Shown: positions 24,360-37,139, counted from the first letter of the stretch. The stretch is 64,000 nucleotides of DNA from Epiperipatus broadwayi (GCA_028023455.1 JAQFVV010012535.1:682001-746000); one strand, 5' to 3'. A program made the numbers and translations. Notes: generated from the letters alone by a model not told the origin.

Positions 24360-25640
24360 TTAAAATTACCCCAAATCCAAAATTCAACCAGACCAGCAAA
24401 AAAAAATATTATTAAGACACAACCAAAGGTTTCACTGCTACAAGCAGACTTCTCAAGTGTAAAGAAGTTCAAAAACTACACAATATATATAATATTAAAC
24501 ATTACCCACAAATCCATTCACTTCCCATCCACCCTTAATATTAAAAGAACTCTTAAATAAGTTAATTGCTTCAGAATAATATATTTTCAATAATAAAGAT
24601 TCTTTAATTCTTCTTTTGATTTCATTTCTCTCAAAGAGGATAACCTTCACTCCATCAAAATTAATAGTGTGGCCTGTATCTTTTTATGGACCTACAAAGC
24701 AGAACTAAGATATCTATTTCTAACTACTTTTATGAATCATTATTCTTTCATTTAAACTCAAACTACTCTGACCTATGTAGACTTTCTTACTAAAAACAAG
24801 GTATAAAATATACTACATCAGGAATAGTCTTTCTACCAAAAATTTCCTTTGTATTATTTAATAAATTATTCAATGTAACACCCCTTTTCCAAGCAATTTT
24901 CTTATTTACAAACAATTTACTATTCCTACATACAATTTTATAAGAAGACAATTTAAATGGCAAAGAAATAAAATCATATTTTTCTCTATCCTTTACATCC
25001 TTACAAATATTACTATTAAATAAAGTACTTTTAACAAATTTATCAGAGTAACCAACCCTTAAGTAATCTTTATAAAATTGACATTTCTGAAACAAAGCTA
25101 TCCCACTAGAATTATTTAATTTATTATTCCTATGACAATAAATCCTTAAAGCAGCTACTTTATGAGATACAGATTGATAGCTATCAGGTTTAATTATAGA
25201 TCTTAATTCTCTACTTTTAACAAAATGACTGCATAGTAAATAATTAGTCTCTACATTTCTAATCACCAAAAGATCTGAAAATTTTAACTTACCAAAATCT
25301 AACCTCCTCTTTCTAATACATATCTTATAGAAGGATCAAAACAATTAAACTCATTTACAAATTCCTTCAATTTATCGTTCTCAACTACAAATAAACAATC
25401 AACATATCTGACCAATAACTTTACATATAAACAATTCTTTTTAATAATAATTTCCTCCTCCATATAATTAATATAAACTGAACATACTAAAGGAGAAATA
25501 ATATAACCTATTATCAACCCTTCCTTAATTTTATAAAAATTACCTTTATAAGTAAAATACATAGAATCTTCCAATAATAAAAGCAAATCTTTAATTACCT
25601 TAATTTTATTTTTTGATAAAGAGCTTCAACAACAAGAATG
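24360..25640 (-). mobile_element. Penelope-like element, RT and GIY-YIG region
   Basis: On the minus strand, 25299-25640 encodes the RT core with YKIKEGLIIGYIISPLV and RYVDCLFVVEN (catalytic YVDD reads YVDC). After a frameshift near 25290, 24790-25269 continues with IRNVETNYLL, SVSHKVAALRIYC and IPDVVYFIPCF, typical of the RT C-terminus and the start of the GIY-YIG endonuclease. Then, with two close stops, come KKVYIGQSSLSLNERI and INFDGVKVILFERNEIKRRI, the remaining endonuclease blocks. The 3' untranslated part has CACTTGAGAAGTCTGCTTGT near 24450, a motif often seen after Penelope ORFs. The N-terminal part is lost. Inactive. Confidence 0.8.
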
Positions 25641-26600
25641 TAGGGAGTGGACATTAAGACTTTGCCCTGCTCAGTTCCTTTAAGGCCTCCAAAAAGAATC
25701 AAAGGGTCTCCTTTCAGTTAATAGCAAACTCCTTTCTGTATAGGTGATATCAATTAATATATCATAAATAAAAATAGACTAATAAAGAAAAAATATATAC
25801 TTAGAAGTCCTTAGCAACAGTCTGTAGTTCACAATCCATCGATCTACTCACTGCGATGACCTCGCACTATTAGTATCATCTGAACAATTGCATTAAGTCA
25901 GTTACACACACATTATATCCATGCACACATGACAAATATCCACTCATGAAGACAAACAAATGGCTGTTTTTCATGAACCATACACATGCACACAAACAAA
26001 TTAGTCCATATTCCCTTTGATAGTAGAATAATCTAAAGGATTGTAAAACTTATTATTCACCAAAATTATTTTAATTCAAACAATTTTTAATATTATTCTG
26101 AGTTACTTTAATTATTTCTTTATCATATAAAGTCCTCACACATCTTTCCTAAAAGCATCTAATACTTTAGTAGATCATTTTGATATGCAATCTGATTCTT
26201 TTATAGGTTTTTTCAGTAGTAATTAAATGAACTCTATAATTCTAGGATGTTTTACACTTCTGACATTCTGTTTTCAAACATATATTAAGATCCAATTTTA
26301 TTCATCTTAATAGTAGCGATTTGCGATTAAATCTAACTATTGTATTTGTTAAAAGTTTCATTTTTCAGTTAATAATTAGTCATACATTTTATTTCAGAAT
26401 TTGTCATACAACGAAACAGTTTCTCTTTCATCATGGAGATAACAGGCATTTGAAAGTTTCTTAAGTCCCTACTTTTAATTCAGTTCTAACATAAGTTCAA
26501 GATTACAGATAACAGTAGAATTTAATTATTTTCTTTCTCCATTTTTTCCAAAACAGTCATTCATACAATTCATATAAAATAACAATTCTAGCAAAATCAG
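25641..26600. other. No recognised feature
   Basis: Includes a slightly GC-richer patch (25640-25740) next to the Penelope-like remnant that may be its lost 5' part, but no frame gives a known motif. Confidence 0.4.
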
Positions 26601-26603
26601 GAT

Positions 26604-27225
26604 ATGGTAAAAATAATACCTGTGATATTTCAGGTTTGGAAAACCAGGGGTTCATTTCATATGCATCATACCTCAACATTTTGCACACAAATTTTTTCTC
26701 ATTGGGATCCGACTTTTGATCAATTTTGGGATAAAATGAACACCTGGTTTAAATATCTATATCGACATTCTCACTTAAAACAAAATATTAAAATTTTAAT
26801 TTTTGGAGTTTAAACTTCAAGTTTTCTGAAACTCTACAAATTCAATATCCCTTCTCTTTAATGCAAAACTTTACCAAAATTTTTAGTGAAGAAGCAGAAG
26901 AACAAGAACCTTCCAAAGAACTCTCTCAAAGGTGTGCATGGCTTTTTATAACCTCCTGTTGCCAATATGTCTTCAAACATGCCTTCTTTGCTGCAAAAAC
27001 TGATGATAAACATTTCTCACATACCCTTACCACCCTCAATCTAACAAATTGGCTGAAAAAGCTGTCCAAACCTTAAGTCATCCATTAACAAAATGGGGTA
27101 AACAATAATCCAGGAAGCAGTCCTTACCACACTGCTTTATCAGCATTCGACTCCAGCTGCTTAATATGGTAAATCACCAACAAAGAACACATACGTTTAC
27201 ACCTGAGGAAAGTGTGTAGGTTAAA
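26604..27225 (+). pseudogene. Possible LINE C-terminal remnant
   Basis: Two open stretches (26604-26813 and 26861-27076) look more protein-like than their surroundings. The first has WKTRGSFHMHHTS and, after it, HWDPTFDQFWDKMNTWF. That resembles the G-x-x-x-H-M-x-W-x-C-P-x-x-x-x-F-W pattern near the C-terminus of L1/Tx1-type LINEs, with the cysteines lost. The second frame follows after a stop. At 27190-27215 is ACACCTGAGGAAAGTGTGTA, similar to the Penelope 3' motif at 24450 in opposite orientation. The assignment is tentative. Confidence 0.35.
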
Positions 27226-27594
27226 AATAACCTAAATAAATTCTGTTTGCAAACTGTAGTTATAAGTTATCTATCAAAGCAAATGGTGACTTCATATAAA
27301 TGATGGAAAAATATTATGAAGGTGTGGAAGTAATGCCCAAATTATTCAAGAGAACAGGGAAGGAATGATAAATATGCCTCAACCTGTAAAAGAAGAAAGA
27401 ATTCCGAATTACCTCCATGACCTCATTTAAGTCTAGAAAAATAATAAATCTCTGAACTTGGGGGAAATGTGTAATGTATGTGTGTATATGTTTAAATACA
27501 TACATAAATGGTTAATTGTAATAGGACAATGTATGTATGTCTGTGTTAAATACATACACAGTAATTTAAAAATTTAGCTTCTTAAGAATGTAAA

Positions 27595-28010
27595 TATTTG
27601 AAAACTAGGCACTCTTCACAAACCAGGGAGTTTAATTGTAAGTGTAGAGAATTTGAATTCAGATTTTTAAGCACCCTTCAACTATCCACACTATTCATAC
27701 AACTGATACACATAACCACACACATGTAGAAAAGATAAATAATCACCAATATACATATTTTGTGCTAAACCAGTACTCATTAGTTGGTTCAGATTATTAT
27801 CTCCCAACACATATATATAATCAGTGCTCAGTTTATATTAAAATAGCAATTCTTCATACTTTAATGGACAAGCTTCAATCTACTCCAACATCCAACTTTT
27901 CAGCTATCTATATCATTGAAAATCTGATGATGAAAACTCAATTCTCATGCTGTTGCCAATATTATTGCCATGCCCATGTTGACCTCAAGTCACTCTGACC
28001 CCTCATGTAT
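27595..28010 (-). repeat. tRNA-derived SINE copy
   Basis: Starts GGCACTCTTCACAAACC, then the reversed B-box region AGAATTTGAATTCAGATTTT and the family middle GTGCTAAACCAGTACTCATT. It continues through ATCAGTGCTCAGTTTATATT and TCCAACTTTTCAGC to a TTGACCTCAAGTCACTCTGA block also found at 31165-31195. Confidence 0.7.
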
Positions 28011-28059
28011 AGGACCTTATCCATTTAAATATATATGAGGAATGGACAGGATACAAGCT

Positions 28060-28234
28060 TGATGTATAAATATTTGAAAACCAGGCACTCTTCACAAACC
28101 TGAGAGCTTAATTGGAAGTATGTTCAATGATATGGATGGCTGAAAAGTTGGAGGTTGGAGTAGATTGAAGACTGTCCATTAAAGTATGAAGATTTGTTAT
28201 CTTAATATAAACTGGGCACTGATTATATATATAT
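28060..28234. repeat. tRNA-derived SINE copy, first half
   Basis: Shares AAACCAGGCACTCTTCACAA, GAAAAGTTGGAGGTTGGAGT and CTGATTATATATATATAT with the family, then is interrupted at 28235 by a 2.6 kb insertion. The other half resumes at 30880. Confidence 0.65.
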
Positions 28235-30852
28235 ATTGAAGCAGTCGGATCTGAGTTCGATCCTAGCTTCATGTTATTTACCCTAATACTAACCTTAAAT
28301 TTCCGATGCAATGGGGCTTTATACGTTCAATCCACGCTAATTTCCATAATGAATAACTTGTTTCAAATACGTAGTAAAATTAATTAGTTTAGTTTAAATT
28401 GGATCAATTCTCTAAATAAATTCATGATAAAATGTTCATGAATTTACATATATTAAATTGCCTGGATTGTGCGTATATATGTTTGTAAATATTAAATATA
28501 TATAATTGTTCGAAAGTTTCATTGCGTCGGGAATACTTGTTTTTTTTACTTTTAAATAATTTGTAAAGTTTTGCGATTAAAAGCTACATTCCTTCCAAAG
28601 GCTTTCAAATTCTCAAAAACAACAGTAAAGTTTTATTAATAAAAAAAAGATAAGAATTCAATTTTTAATTAAAATCATTTCAGACTTTAAGAATTCATTT
28701 TCTAATTAGGAAAGGAATTCAAAAATTAGTTTGAAAGCCTTATCGAAGGAATGTTTCTGAAAACAACTAATTATAAAAAAAAACCAGATTGATAATAAAA
28801 TGAGCGCTAGCCGGAGGCATCAGTGAACAGTAGATATATAGCCCTGAAAAGTAAAGAAAAAAAACTAGTTTTGGTTGTAGAGTAGTGCAGTGAACTCTGT
28901 GTGTATAAAAATTGTATTTCATCATGATAGAGGGCTAGAACATCAGGGATCTGGCTACGGTTCCTAAAGTCCCGAGGAATCTTCACTGGAGCTGCTGAAC
29001 CGTTTTCCGGATCGATCATTCTGCTAAAATAATGAAAGCTACTAAAATACTACTCCAGTAGTTAACCAATGATGCCTACGTTTCAACAACTTGGAGGAGT
29101 AACTTAAGGACAAGCACGGAATGGTAATATGAACGTTAAACTTTCTGGCCAGTTCGAACTTTATTTTATACTCCTTCTTTTTAAGAGCTCTTTTATTCTT
29201 TAATGTAAATCTTTGTAACACCTTTTAGTTATAAAATGCTACTGTAAATCTATAGCGTAATTCTTTAGATCTCTAGTCTTTAAACTTTTTCTTTTCTTAC
29301 CTGGCAGTTCGTTTAATATATATATGTTAGTGTGCTTTATTAATGTCGTATTTAAAAATTATATGCCAATAATCTTTCGACTCGATGAGCCCTTTGATTC
29401 CATTTGCCTCACGCAAATAATATAACATTAATTTCAAATAGTAATTCTCGCCCATTAGAGCTAAATTTATAAGTTCTATTAGTCATCGAGTCAAAGGAAA
29501 ATATTACATGTTTACTATTTTTTTTCTTACCTTTAGCTATTAATAAATTATTAGCTCAATGTTTCACCTATGTCCCCAGCTCCTATCTACGTTATAAGTA
29601 TATATATATGTATTCAAATAATGTTAAATGATTTTCTTGTTCCACTAATATTTATTTATGCAAATATAATCTTAAAGGTCTTTATTGCAAAAAGGGTCGA
29701 TAAAGGGTTAAATGTATTTTAATTCCGCTTTTGTTATTTTATATCAATATTCAGGAAGGGCACGATATTAGGACATAATTAATATAGTTTATAAATGTTT
29801 TAAAATAGTTCGATAAAAGTTCGTTTGACTTTAATTAATTGGTCAAGTCATCACGTAGAGCATTTTACATGGGTTTGATTTTTCAACGATGACTATCAAG
29901 TCATCATCATCAAACGTTGCTGACGTAGGGCCATCTTCCGCTCCGTTAGGCTGGTCGGTGATCATATTCTCTTATTTAAATTTCTCGAGGGAGGCAGTAC
30001 TTCCTTTCCTATTCATTAGTCAAAGGGCGTAAGACTTGCCAAATGCAAGCCGCCATAGGACTTCGATCATCGACTAGCGATCATCTTTCAATTTTACTCT
30101 CTGCCTTGTAATTCGTCAGTACCGTGCATCTTTGTCCCGGTAAAACCCGCTCCGTGCTCGTAATTCGTGATGAAGTGATTTAAATTAAAGTCGAACCAAT
30201 TCTCAAATATGTTTAATTAAATAAGTTTTCAAATAAAGATTAAAGTTATGCCTTAAAATACGTTTTGCTCTTCATGAATAGATTTCCGAATGTGAAAATA
30301 AATCTCACATTCCACCGTAATAAAATTAGAACAATCATTTCCGTTCTTAATGAATACCTTTATCTGCCTTTATATTTCTCGTTGGGGGCATAGACATAGA
30401 ATCCCATGTTGTGTAATACTTGTTGGCATATGATAAGGACCGCCACTCTTATTATATTTATAAATTCTTTTAAAGACTAGAGGTAACTAATGCAATCTAT
30501 ATTTTATTGAACAAAACAAATTATTATTATTAAAATATTTTCTAACATACTTGGTTTCTTAGTTCATCATTCTTTTTATAATTATTTAAATGTTCATACC
30601 CGCTATCTGTGTTGGCAACCCGAACATACATATGATTTGATTTAAAAAGTATTCAAAGTAATTAATTATTAGATATTCGTGTCAGTGCAAGGGTCTCTAG
30701 TCCTCACCAACCGTTGAACTAGTTCTTGGCGCATAGCACTGTGCCGTCGATTTCTGCTATCTGAGCTGTTAAGTTGGGTTTGAATTCAGTTTTGGTTCAG
30801 CTGAGTCTGAATCCGATTTGACTTGCGGTGGTGGTGGGTTTCGACAGGTACA
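28235..30852. mobile_element. 2.6 kb insertion in the AT core of a SINE (unclassified)
   Basis: Borders are given by the two halves of the interrupted SINE. The left end TGAAGCAGTCGGATCTGAG and the right end in reverse complement TGTACCTGTCGAAACCC are weakly similar, and the element begins TG and ends CA, so either an LTR-type or a TIR-type origin is possible. It is GC-richer than its surroundings at 28240-28320, 29830-30200 and 30690-30850. The left edge has a B-box-like GAGTTCGATCC. At 28587-28757 there is an inverted pair ACATTCCTTCCAAAGGCTTT / TTTGAAAGCC...GAAGGAATGT. No protein motif seen. Confidence 0.45.
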
Positions 30853-30879
30853 ATATATATATATATGTGTGTATGTGTG

Positions 30880-31570
30880 TGTGTATTGGGAGATGATAAT
30901 CTGGACCAACTGATTAGTACTGATTTAGCATGAAATACATATATTGGTGATTATTTATCTTTTCTACATGTGTGTGGTCATGTGTATCAGTTGTAAGAGA
31001 TAGTGGAAATAGTTGAAGGGTGCTTGAAAATCTGAGTTCAAATCCCCTATATTTACAATTAAACTCCCAGGTTTATAAATAGTGCCTAGCTTTCAAATAT
31101 TTACACATAAAGCTTGTATCCTGTCCATCAATCTTATATGTATTTAAATGGATAAGGTCCTATACATGAGGGGTCAGAGTGACTTGAGATCAACATGGGC
31201 ATAGCAATAATATTGGCATCAGTATGGGATTTGCGTTTTCATCATCAGATTTTCAATGATATGGATGGCTGAAAAGTTGGAGGTTGCAGTAGATTGAAGC
31301 CTGTCCATTAAAGTATGAAGATTTGCTATCTTAACATAAACTGAGCACTGATTATATATATATATATATATATATACATAATAAACTGAGCACTGATTAT
31401 ATATATATATAGGTTGGAAGATGATAATCTGGACCAACTGTGTTTTAGCACGAAATATGATATTGGTGATTATTTATCTTTTCTACATGTGTTTGGTCAT
31501 GTGTATCAATTGTATGAGATAGTGTGGATAGTTGAAGGGTGCTTGAAAATCGGAGTTCAAATCCCTATAC
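30880..31570. repeat. tRNA-derived SINE arms, composite
   Basis: The first plus-oriented half (30890-31060) ends with CTGAGTTCAAATCCC. It is followed by a minus-oriented piece (31060-31370) with AAACTCCCAGGTTTATAAAT, ATGGATGGCTGAAAAGTTGG and GAGCACTGATTATATATATA. A second plus-oriented half (31400-31570) ends with GGAGTTCAAATCCC. The GCACTGATTATATA junction is duplicated at 31340 and 31390. Confidence 0.7.
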
Positions 31571-33760
31571 TTACTTCTTAAGAATGGTTAACTTAAATAA
31601 ATTAAAATGGTATTATGTGATCAAAAAAATTAATTTCTAAATAGATGAAAAGAGCAATAATAACCATTAACAATTAAATGATTGCAAGTTCCTGATCCAT
31701 TCATTGATAAGAAGTCTAGAAATCCAAAAATAACTTTTTAATAGAACTTAAAAAAAGTAAAAATTCTCTAGTCCAGAATATTTCGAAGAAATGAAATAAT
31801 TACTTTATTGGCTGGATCTGAAAGAACAGAAGAGTAATTGGACAATCAATTGATAGAGGTCAAGTGAAAAAGAAAAACAAACACTTGCTATTGGAAACTT
31901 CTGGTGTTCAGATGGACATTTAACCTCGGTGCTAAATGACACCATATGTACCTTAAGCTTCCAGTGCAGAGAGACTTGCCTCGGAATCAAAGCAAGTTGG
32001 GGGACTTATCAGGTTGTACAGATCATTATTATTTCTGTATGCCTATGATTATATATATATATAAAGAGAAAAATATAGATAAATAGTTAAATTGCATATT
32101 TGTTATTTATTAATTAATAATGTAAACGATATATATATATATCAAATGCTAAATTTTAACCGCATTAGTTGTTGTTTTTACCAGGGGATAAATTTAGGTC
32201 TCATGCAGTCTGGAGAATAAGAGTTATGCTTCCAGACATAGCAAAAATTTAATTGAAGGCGTAGAAAAATTCTGTGGTGGATTTTGGAATAGAAATTCGA
32301 AATTGACTGAACAAATTTATAAAAATATCACATTATTAAATCAACTAACAACACCAACGTATAAAATAGAATGCAAAATTAGGAGTACTTCAATTAAATT
32401 GTAAAGAACTATTACTGACCCTGCAATAAATCAGTCTGATAAAATACACTATAATATATTGAATGGTTTCATTAAGTAAATTAGTGGTAAAAAGTGAAAG
32501 AAGTAACACTAAAACTGAATTTAATATCAATTAAATACCTGACAAGAAAGAAATGATTGGACCAAATTTTTTTTAAAGATATATCGATCTAGTTTTATCA
32601 TTAGAAATAGAGATAATTATTAAAATTATTTGTTTGTTTTCTTGCTACCATTACGAAATTACAGAATCGTTGTAAAGCAGACAAAAAGGTTAATAGTAGG
32701 CATTGTAATAGATTTTTTAGTTACAGACCAATAAACTGAAAACATGATGTCAGCTAACTCAAGAAAAATAAATGTTGGCAGTTAAGCTCATTGCAGAAAT
32801 AATAAAAATTCAAAGGTTATAATTCAGTGTCAAATGTTTTAGAATGATTATTATGGACAGTTAACATAAAATATTTTTCTCTTTTTTAGATCAATGTAAT
32901 CTAGTTCTCAAATCATCAAGTACTGAAGGGAGAAATTCGTGCTAACTACTTGAAAAAGTCTGTTCCATTTTTTACAAATAATGGTGATGCAGTGGCCAGA
33001 TGCAAGATTCAGGTGAAGGCAAATCAATTTGACTGTTATTTAGATTTGTTTGTGCAGAATGACTTATTTGATACATAAATATGAGGAACACATTGGCGAC
33101 TTAATTTTATTTAAAGTCGGTTCAGAACTCGAAATTATTAGGATTTAATCCAGCCAGAAATATGCTTTTTTAGGAGTTCAATTATAATACTGATGTCAGA
33201 TTTAGAAAAGCATACTGGATGAAAAAATCAGTGACAAAATAATTTAACTAATAATATTTATGAAAGAGAACTTATTTTCGATTTCCAAAGAAGTAGATTT
33301 TTCCACATAAGCATTGTATAGTCAATACTGTATATAGGCTCACAGATCAATCTGTTAATAATGTTGTCATCATTATATCACAGTTTTCCAAGCAATTTTA
33401 GATTATGTGATTCAAATAATTTTTTTCTAATAAGTATTTACATAATTAATATATATATTTTTAACATTGAAAAAAAATATATATAAATATTCATCACATT
33501 CAAATTGTTTTGAAGTACAGTACTACTAATACCCATAATTACTAGTGCCATTGGCTGACTGAGAAAAAATATTTTACAATCTCTAGATAAGATGTATTTC
33601 TTCTTTTTCTTAAAACATTAAATGAATGTATTCAACATACATAAACTATATATACATATTGCTGGCCTGATCCATGACATTAACATAAGAGTCGAACTTA
33701 CACCTTTAGATTCGCAAATATCGAATTTTAAGATATACTGACCAACTGCTGCTGACCGTA
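31571..33760. other. No confirmed gene; possible decayed coding tract at 32280-32400
   Basis: One plus-strand stretch (about 32285-32400) is open and reads NSKLTEQIYKNITLLNQL, then PTYKIECKIRST. It looks protein-like but matches nothing I know, has no splice context and is probably an old retroelement fragment. The remainder is AT-rich without recognised motifs; 33690-33700 has a tRNA T-arm-like AGAGTCGAACTT. Confidence 0.3.
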
Positions 33761-33762
33761 TA

Positions 33763-34003
33763 TATATATAAGACATTTTGCGGGTTCATCCGTGTTAAAA
33801 AATTTAAATATTGATATACCCACGTTTCGACTTGATCACACAAATCATCCACTGGGTGATAAAAGGTAGAAAAACGGTTGTAGAGGCGCTACAATCACTG
33901 ATTTGAAAAAACGTTAAAGTTCCACCAATAGCAAAAATGTTAAATTAAAAGATATTTAAATTTTTTAACATGGATGAATCCGCAAAATATGTCTTTTATA
34001 TAT
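33763..34003. mobile_element. MITE, ~240 bp with ~40-bp inverted ends
   Basis: Left end AAGACATTTTGCGGGTTCAT then CCGTGTTAAAAAATTTAAAT. The right end is the inverted equivalent, ATTTAAATTTTTTAACATGG then ATGAATCCGCAAAATATGTC. TATATATA lies on the left and TTATATATG on the right, consistent with TA target use. The centre has no coding potential. It lies only about 230 bp from the pocket exon of the PEBP-like gene, in the intron downstream of it. Confidence 0.8.
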
Positions 34004-34229
34004 GCAACCCATGAAAATCTTCGTATCAACATATATATTTCTTTTTATTTTTTATTTGAAAACTTTTATTCTTTTAATAATAAATAACACTTCAATCAAA
34101 TCTTTGAAGATAGCCAATGACATTTTATGAGACGTTAATTATAATCTAAATAATCAAAATAAAATATCTAGTTTATATTTTAGATTTATCATAATTAAAC
34201 ATTTATTTTAAAACAAACACCCTTCTGAC

Positions 34230-34328
34230 CTCTATGTTACAAATAATCCAATGTATCCAATAACGCATAATGGGTATTTCAGGGTTTGGAGCATCTGGAT
34301 CAATCATGAAGAGAGTATAGGAAGTATT
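34230..34328 (-). CDS. PEBP-like gene, ligand-pocket exon
   Basis: A 99-bp, 33-codon exon too short to stand out as an ORF. It reads NTSYTLFMIDPDAP followed by RYWIHWIICNIE. DPDAP is the signature of PEBP proteins, and its first Asp lines the anion pocket; the His in WIHW matches the second pocket residue. The acceptor is TTTTTTTAATAG|AAT and the donor is GAG|GTCAGAA, usable but weaker than consensus. It joins the preceding exon at PDAED in phase 0 and the following exon at GSDLKNG in phase 0. That gives the family-typical run from the Y-T-L strand through the DPDAP loop to the N-I-x-G-x-D turn. The codon for the junction Asn completes an N-T-S sequon. Confidence 0.88.
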
Positions 34329-34845
34329 CTATTAAAAAAATATTCATTAAATAAAAAATAATATCAATTGTTTTTAATAATAAAACTAATAAATTTAACC
34401 ATATATCATAATGTTTCTTTCTAATAGCTAAATAGTCACTAAACTTTCTCACAGAATTTATTTAAAAAATAATATGGTTAATTGTTTGGAATATCTTTCG
34501 ATATTAGAGCATCCAAGTGGTAAGATCAGAATAATAAATCTATTCGAACAACCAAATTGAAATTACTTTTTTTATTATTTATTTAATAGTGAATCCACAA
34601 CTACGCCAACCACCAAGGAAATTATTACTAAATGATATTTTTTCTACATATTCAAAAAATTATATTTGGAATTTTAAGAATTTCAGACCATTACTCAATT
34701 ATAGAACGTTTATTAGTGAAATGTATTCAATTACAGCATTTTAATGTTTTGCAGTTCAAAAATTTGTGGAATGACTTATGAAAGATTAATTTCTAGATTA
34801 ATCCTCAGAATAAAAGCTAATTTCTCTTATTGTTACCATTATTTT

Positions 34846-34885
34846 ATATGTAGGGATATTATTTTAAAATAATATCCCTACATAT
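34846..34885. repeat. Perfect 40-bp palindrome
   Basis: ATATGTAGGGATATTATTTT is followed immediately by its exact reverse complement, with no spacer. It is in the intron about 520 bp upstream (in gene orientation) of the 34230-34328 exon. Confidence 0.95.
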
Positions 34886-35951
34886 GGAGTTTAGAATGTT
34901 AGAAATGTTTTATATTTACCAAAGTTTATATGAAATGTTTTTATGTTAATTGTTCCCAAGTAAAAGCTTATGAGTTGTCAGAAATAATCTAAACACAGCA
35001 TTCCTTAAATTTGTAGATTTCTCTTTAAATTGTTTAATTATGAGTGTACATTATCTGCTAGCTTATGGTAAATTAGAAAATGCAGAGACTTTCTATTCAT
35101 TGGAGATTTTTTCAGATTTATTGCTTTCAGAGATGTGTTATTTTTTGAAAATTCTATCTTATTTTATTAAATTATTATTTACTTGCACTAGTCTTTAAAA
35201 ATGGACTTTATTTTCAAATACTGTGATCAGAAAATTAAAAATGATCAAAGAATATTGCTAAAATGGGAATATTCTTTCGTCCTTTTTCTGGTTTGTTTGA
35301 GGTAGGCAGTATATAAGTCATGTGTTCATTTAATGCATATGTAGGCCCAATTATAACTTTAACCATATTCATGCAGCTTATGCAATGAGTATTCAGTACC
35401 ATTTACGAATATGTTTAGCATTTCTTTTCTACATCAGCCAGTAATTAGATTTTTTATAAGCAATGTTTTCATGATGTGTTGCAATATATTTTGTATTAGT
35501 TTATTATATTAATAGGATTTATGGATAGTGTTTATAATATACTATCTTTTTCTTTGCTCTTTCTGGCTGCTACGGTTTTGATTTTTTTTATAACAGTTTG
35601 AATGTTTTATTGTGATATTTATTTTTGTTTATAGTATTTACATAGTCAAATCAAACTTTAAGTAAATAATATTTTAAATTGTTTTTTATTGCAGATAATA
35701 GCTTTATTATTTTTTTTTTTTACTGTATTAGATAATTTATTATTTTTATTTATCTATTTATTTTTCTTTAATCTAAATATGTATCCACTATATTACAAGC
35801 TCTTAATTTTTTTTTAAATAAAAAAAAAACCAGTTATTATTATTTTTTATATATTAGTATAAATTATATGATACCCTCTTGGTTAGATGGAGTTCAAGAT
35901 TCATGGGTAACATCTTAGTTCCATCATTTTTGCACTTTTGAGCAATAAATC

Positions 35952-36027
<76 letters not shown>

Positions 36028-37030
36028 GTTGTTGTTGTTGTTGTTGTTGTTTTGGTGTCATTTTACATACAAACAGCTAATGTATTTTTAAAAATGTTTA
36101 TATCACAAGGATTATTCTGTATTAACTTTCAAAAGTTAAATACATAATAATGTTGCTTTACAGAAAATTTTACATTTTACTATTTTCATTATGATTAGTT
36201 GCTTATGAGGATATGGATACTATGCACTAAAGTGAAAAAATATAACACAATACTTTTATACAATTGGCCAGACTAAATTTTTGTTTATGCTTCAATAATC
36301 CAGAATTGAGTTGATAGTCTTATGATTTCCATCTAACTATTCGGGGTCAAACATAATGGGAGTAGCAAAAATGTCATTAACTGTTAAATAATTTGAATTG
36401 TAAAAAACAAGTAAATACATTTTAAAATAACATACTGCACCTATTATGTTCACTTCATTACAGAGATAAATTTCTATCAATAGTTATCTTCTGTAAAGTA
36501 GATGACACATACTAAACCAGACATTACACTCTTCAGTCTTTCTGATTCTTTCTCTACTCATATATTTACAATAACCTTTCTTTTGATGATCATCATTTTT
36601 TTTTCCATGATCTTTTCAATATACTTTTCATAATTCTCTGACTAATTCAATTTTTCTTGTATCCACATTATTAATCTTATCTTTCAAAAGTATATTTTAC
36701 ATTCACATCCAAATCTACATCTCTAAAATTTCCAAACTTTATTTATTATTTTTCATAATTATTTATATCAAAACATTAACATAATTTTAAACATCTCATT
36801 TTAGTGGGATATGAAATAAAGTTTTCCTTTATTAAGAGCCTATTTAATCACTGCAATCTTCAATCTAATTTCTTCATTAGTTAACCAACTTCTCAAATTC
36901 GTAAAAACATCAATCTATCTATAATTTCCTATCAAATGTTTATTCTTAATCTTGCCTACCCATCATTTGTTTATATTGCCTTAATTTATTTGCATTTATT
37001 TTCATCCCAAACACCCTATATTTAATCTCA
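34886..37030. other. No gene; trinucleotide microsatellite at 35954-36052
   Basis: A (TTA)n tract (35954-36026) passes directly into (GTT)n (36028-36052). The open frame through it is only poly-Ile/poly-Val from the repeat. The rest is AT-rich without recognised motifs. A short (GTT)n also lies at about 37405-37426. Confidence 0.8.
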
Positions 37031-37032
37031 TC

Positions 37033-37130
37033 TTTATTTAGGGTGACCATACGTCAGTTTTTCCCGGATTTGTCCCGATGTCTTGACACATTCTTTTGGG
37101 ACAGTTAATTGTCCTAGTTTTTTTTAAATA
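37033..37130. mobile_element. Possible hAT-type DNA transposon end
   Basis: TAGGGTGACCATACGTCAGT is followed by TTCCCGGATTTGTCCCGATG and TTTTGGGACAGTTAATTGTC. The GGGTGACCATACGT start with nested CCCG/GGGAC blocks resembles the ends of a widespread animal DNA-transposon group, probably hAT. The other end was not found. Confidence 0.4.
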
Positions 37131-37139
37131 TTCATAAAT

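Noticed and set aside
26604-27076. Host exon pair
   Set aside because: No acceptor/donor borders, and the residue pattern fits a LINE C-terminus better.
28807-29019. 70-codon minus-strand frame as a gene
   Set aside because: No recognisable domain or splice sites; it lies within the 2.6 kb unclassified insertion.
29880-29980. (ATC)n patch as another RTE tail
   Set aside because: No RTE coding blocks next to it on either strand; the same holds for 40196-40210.
35938-36147. Open frame with long poly-Ile and poly-Val
   Set aside because: It is only the translation of the (TTA)n/(GTT)n microsatellite.
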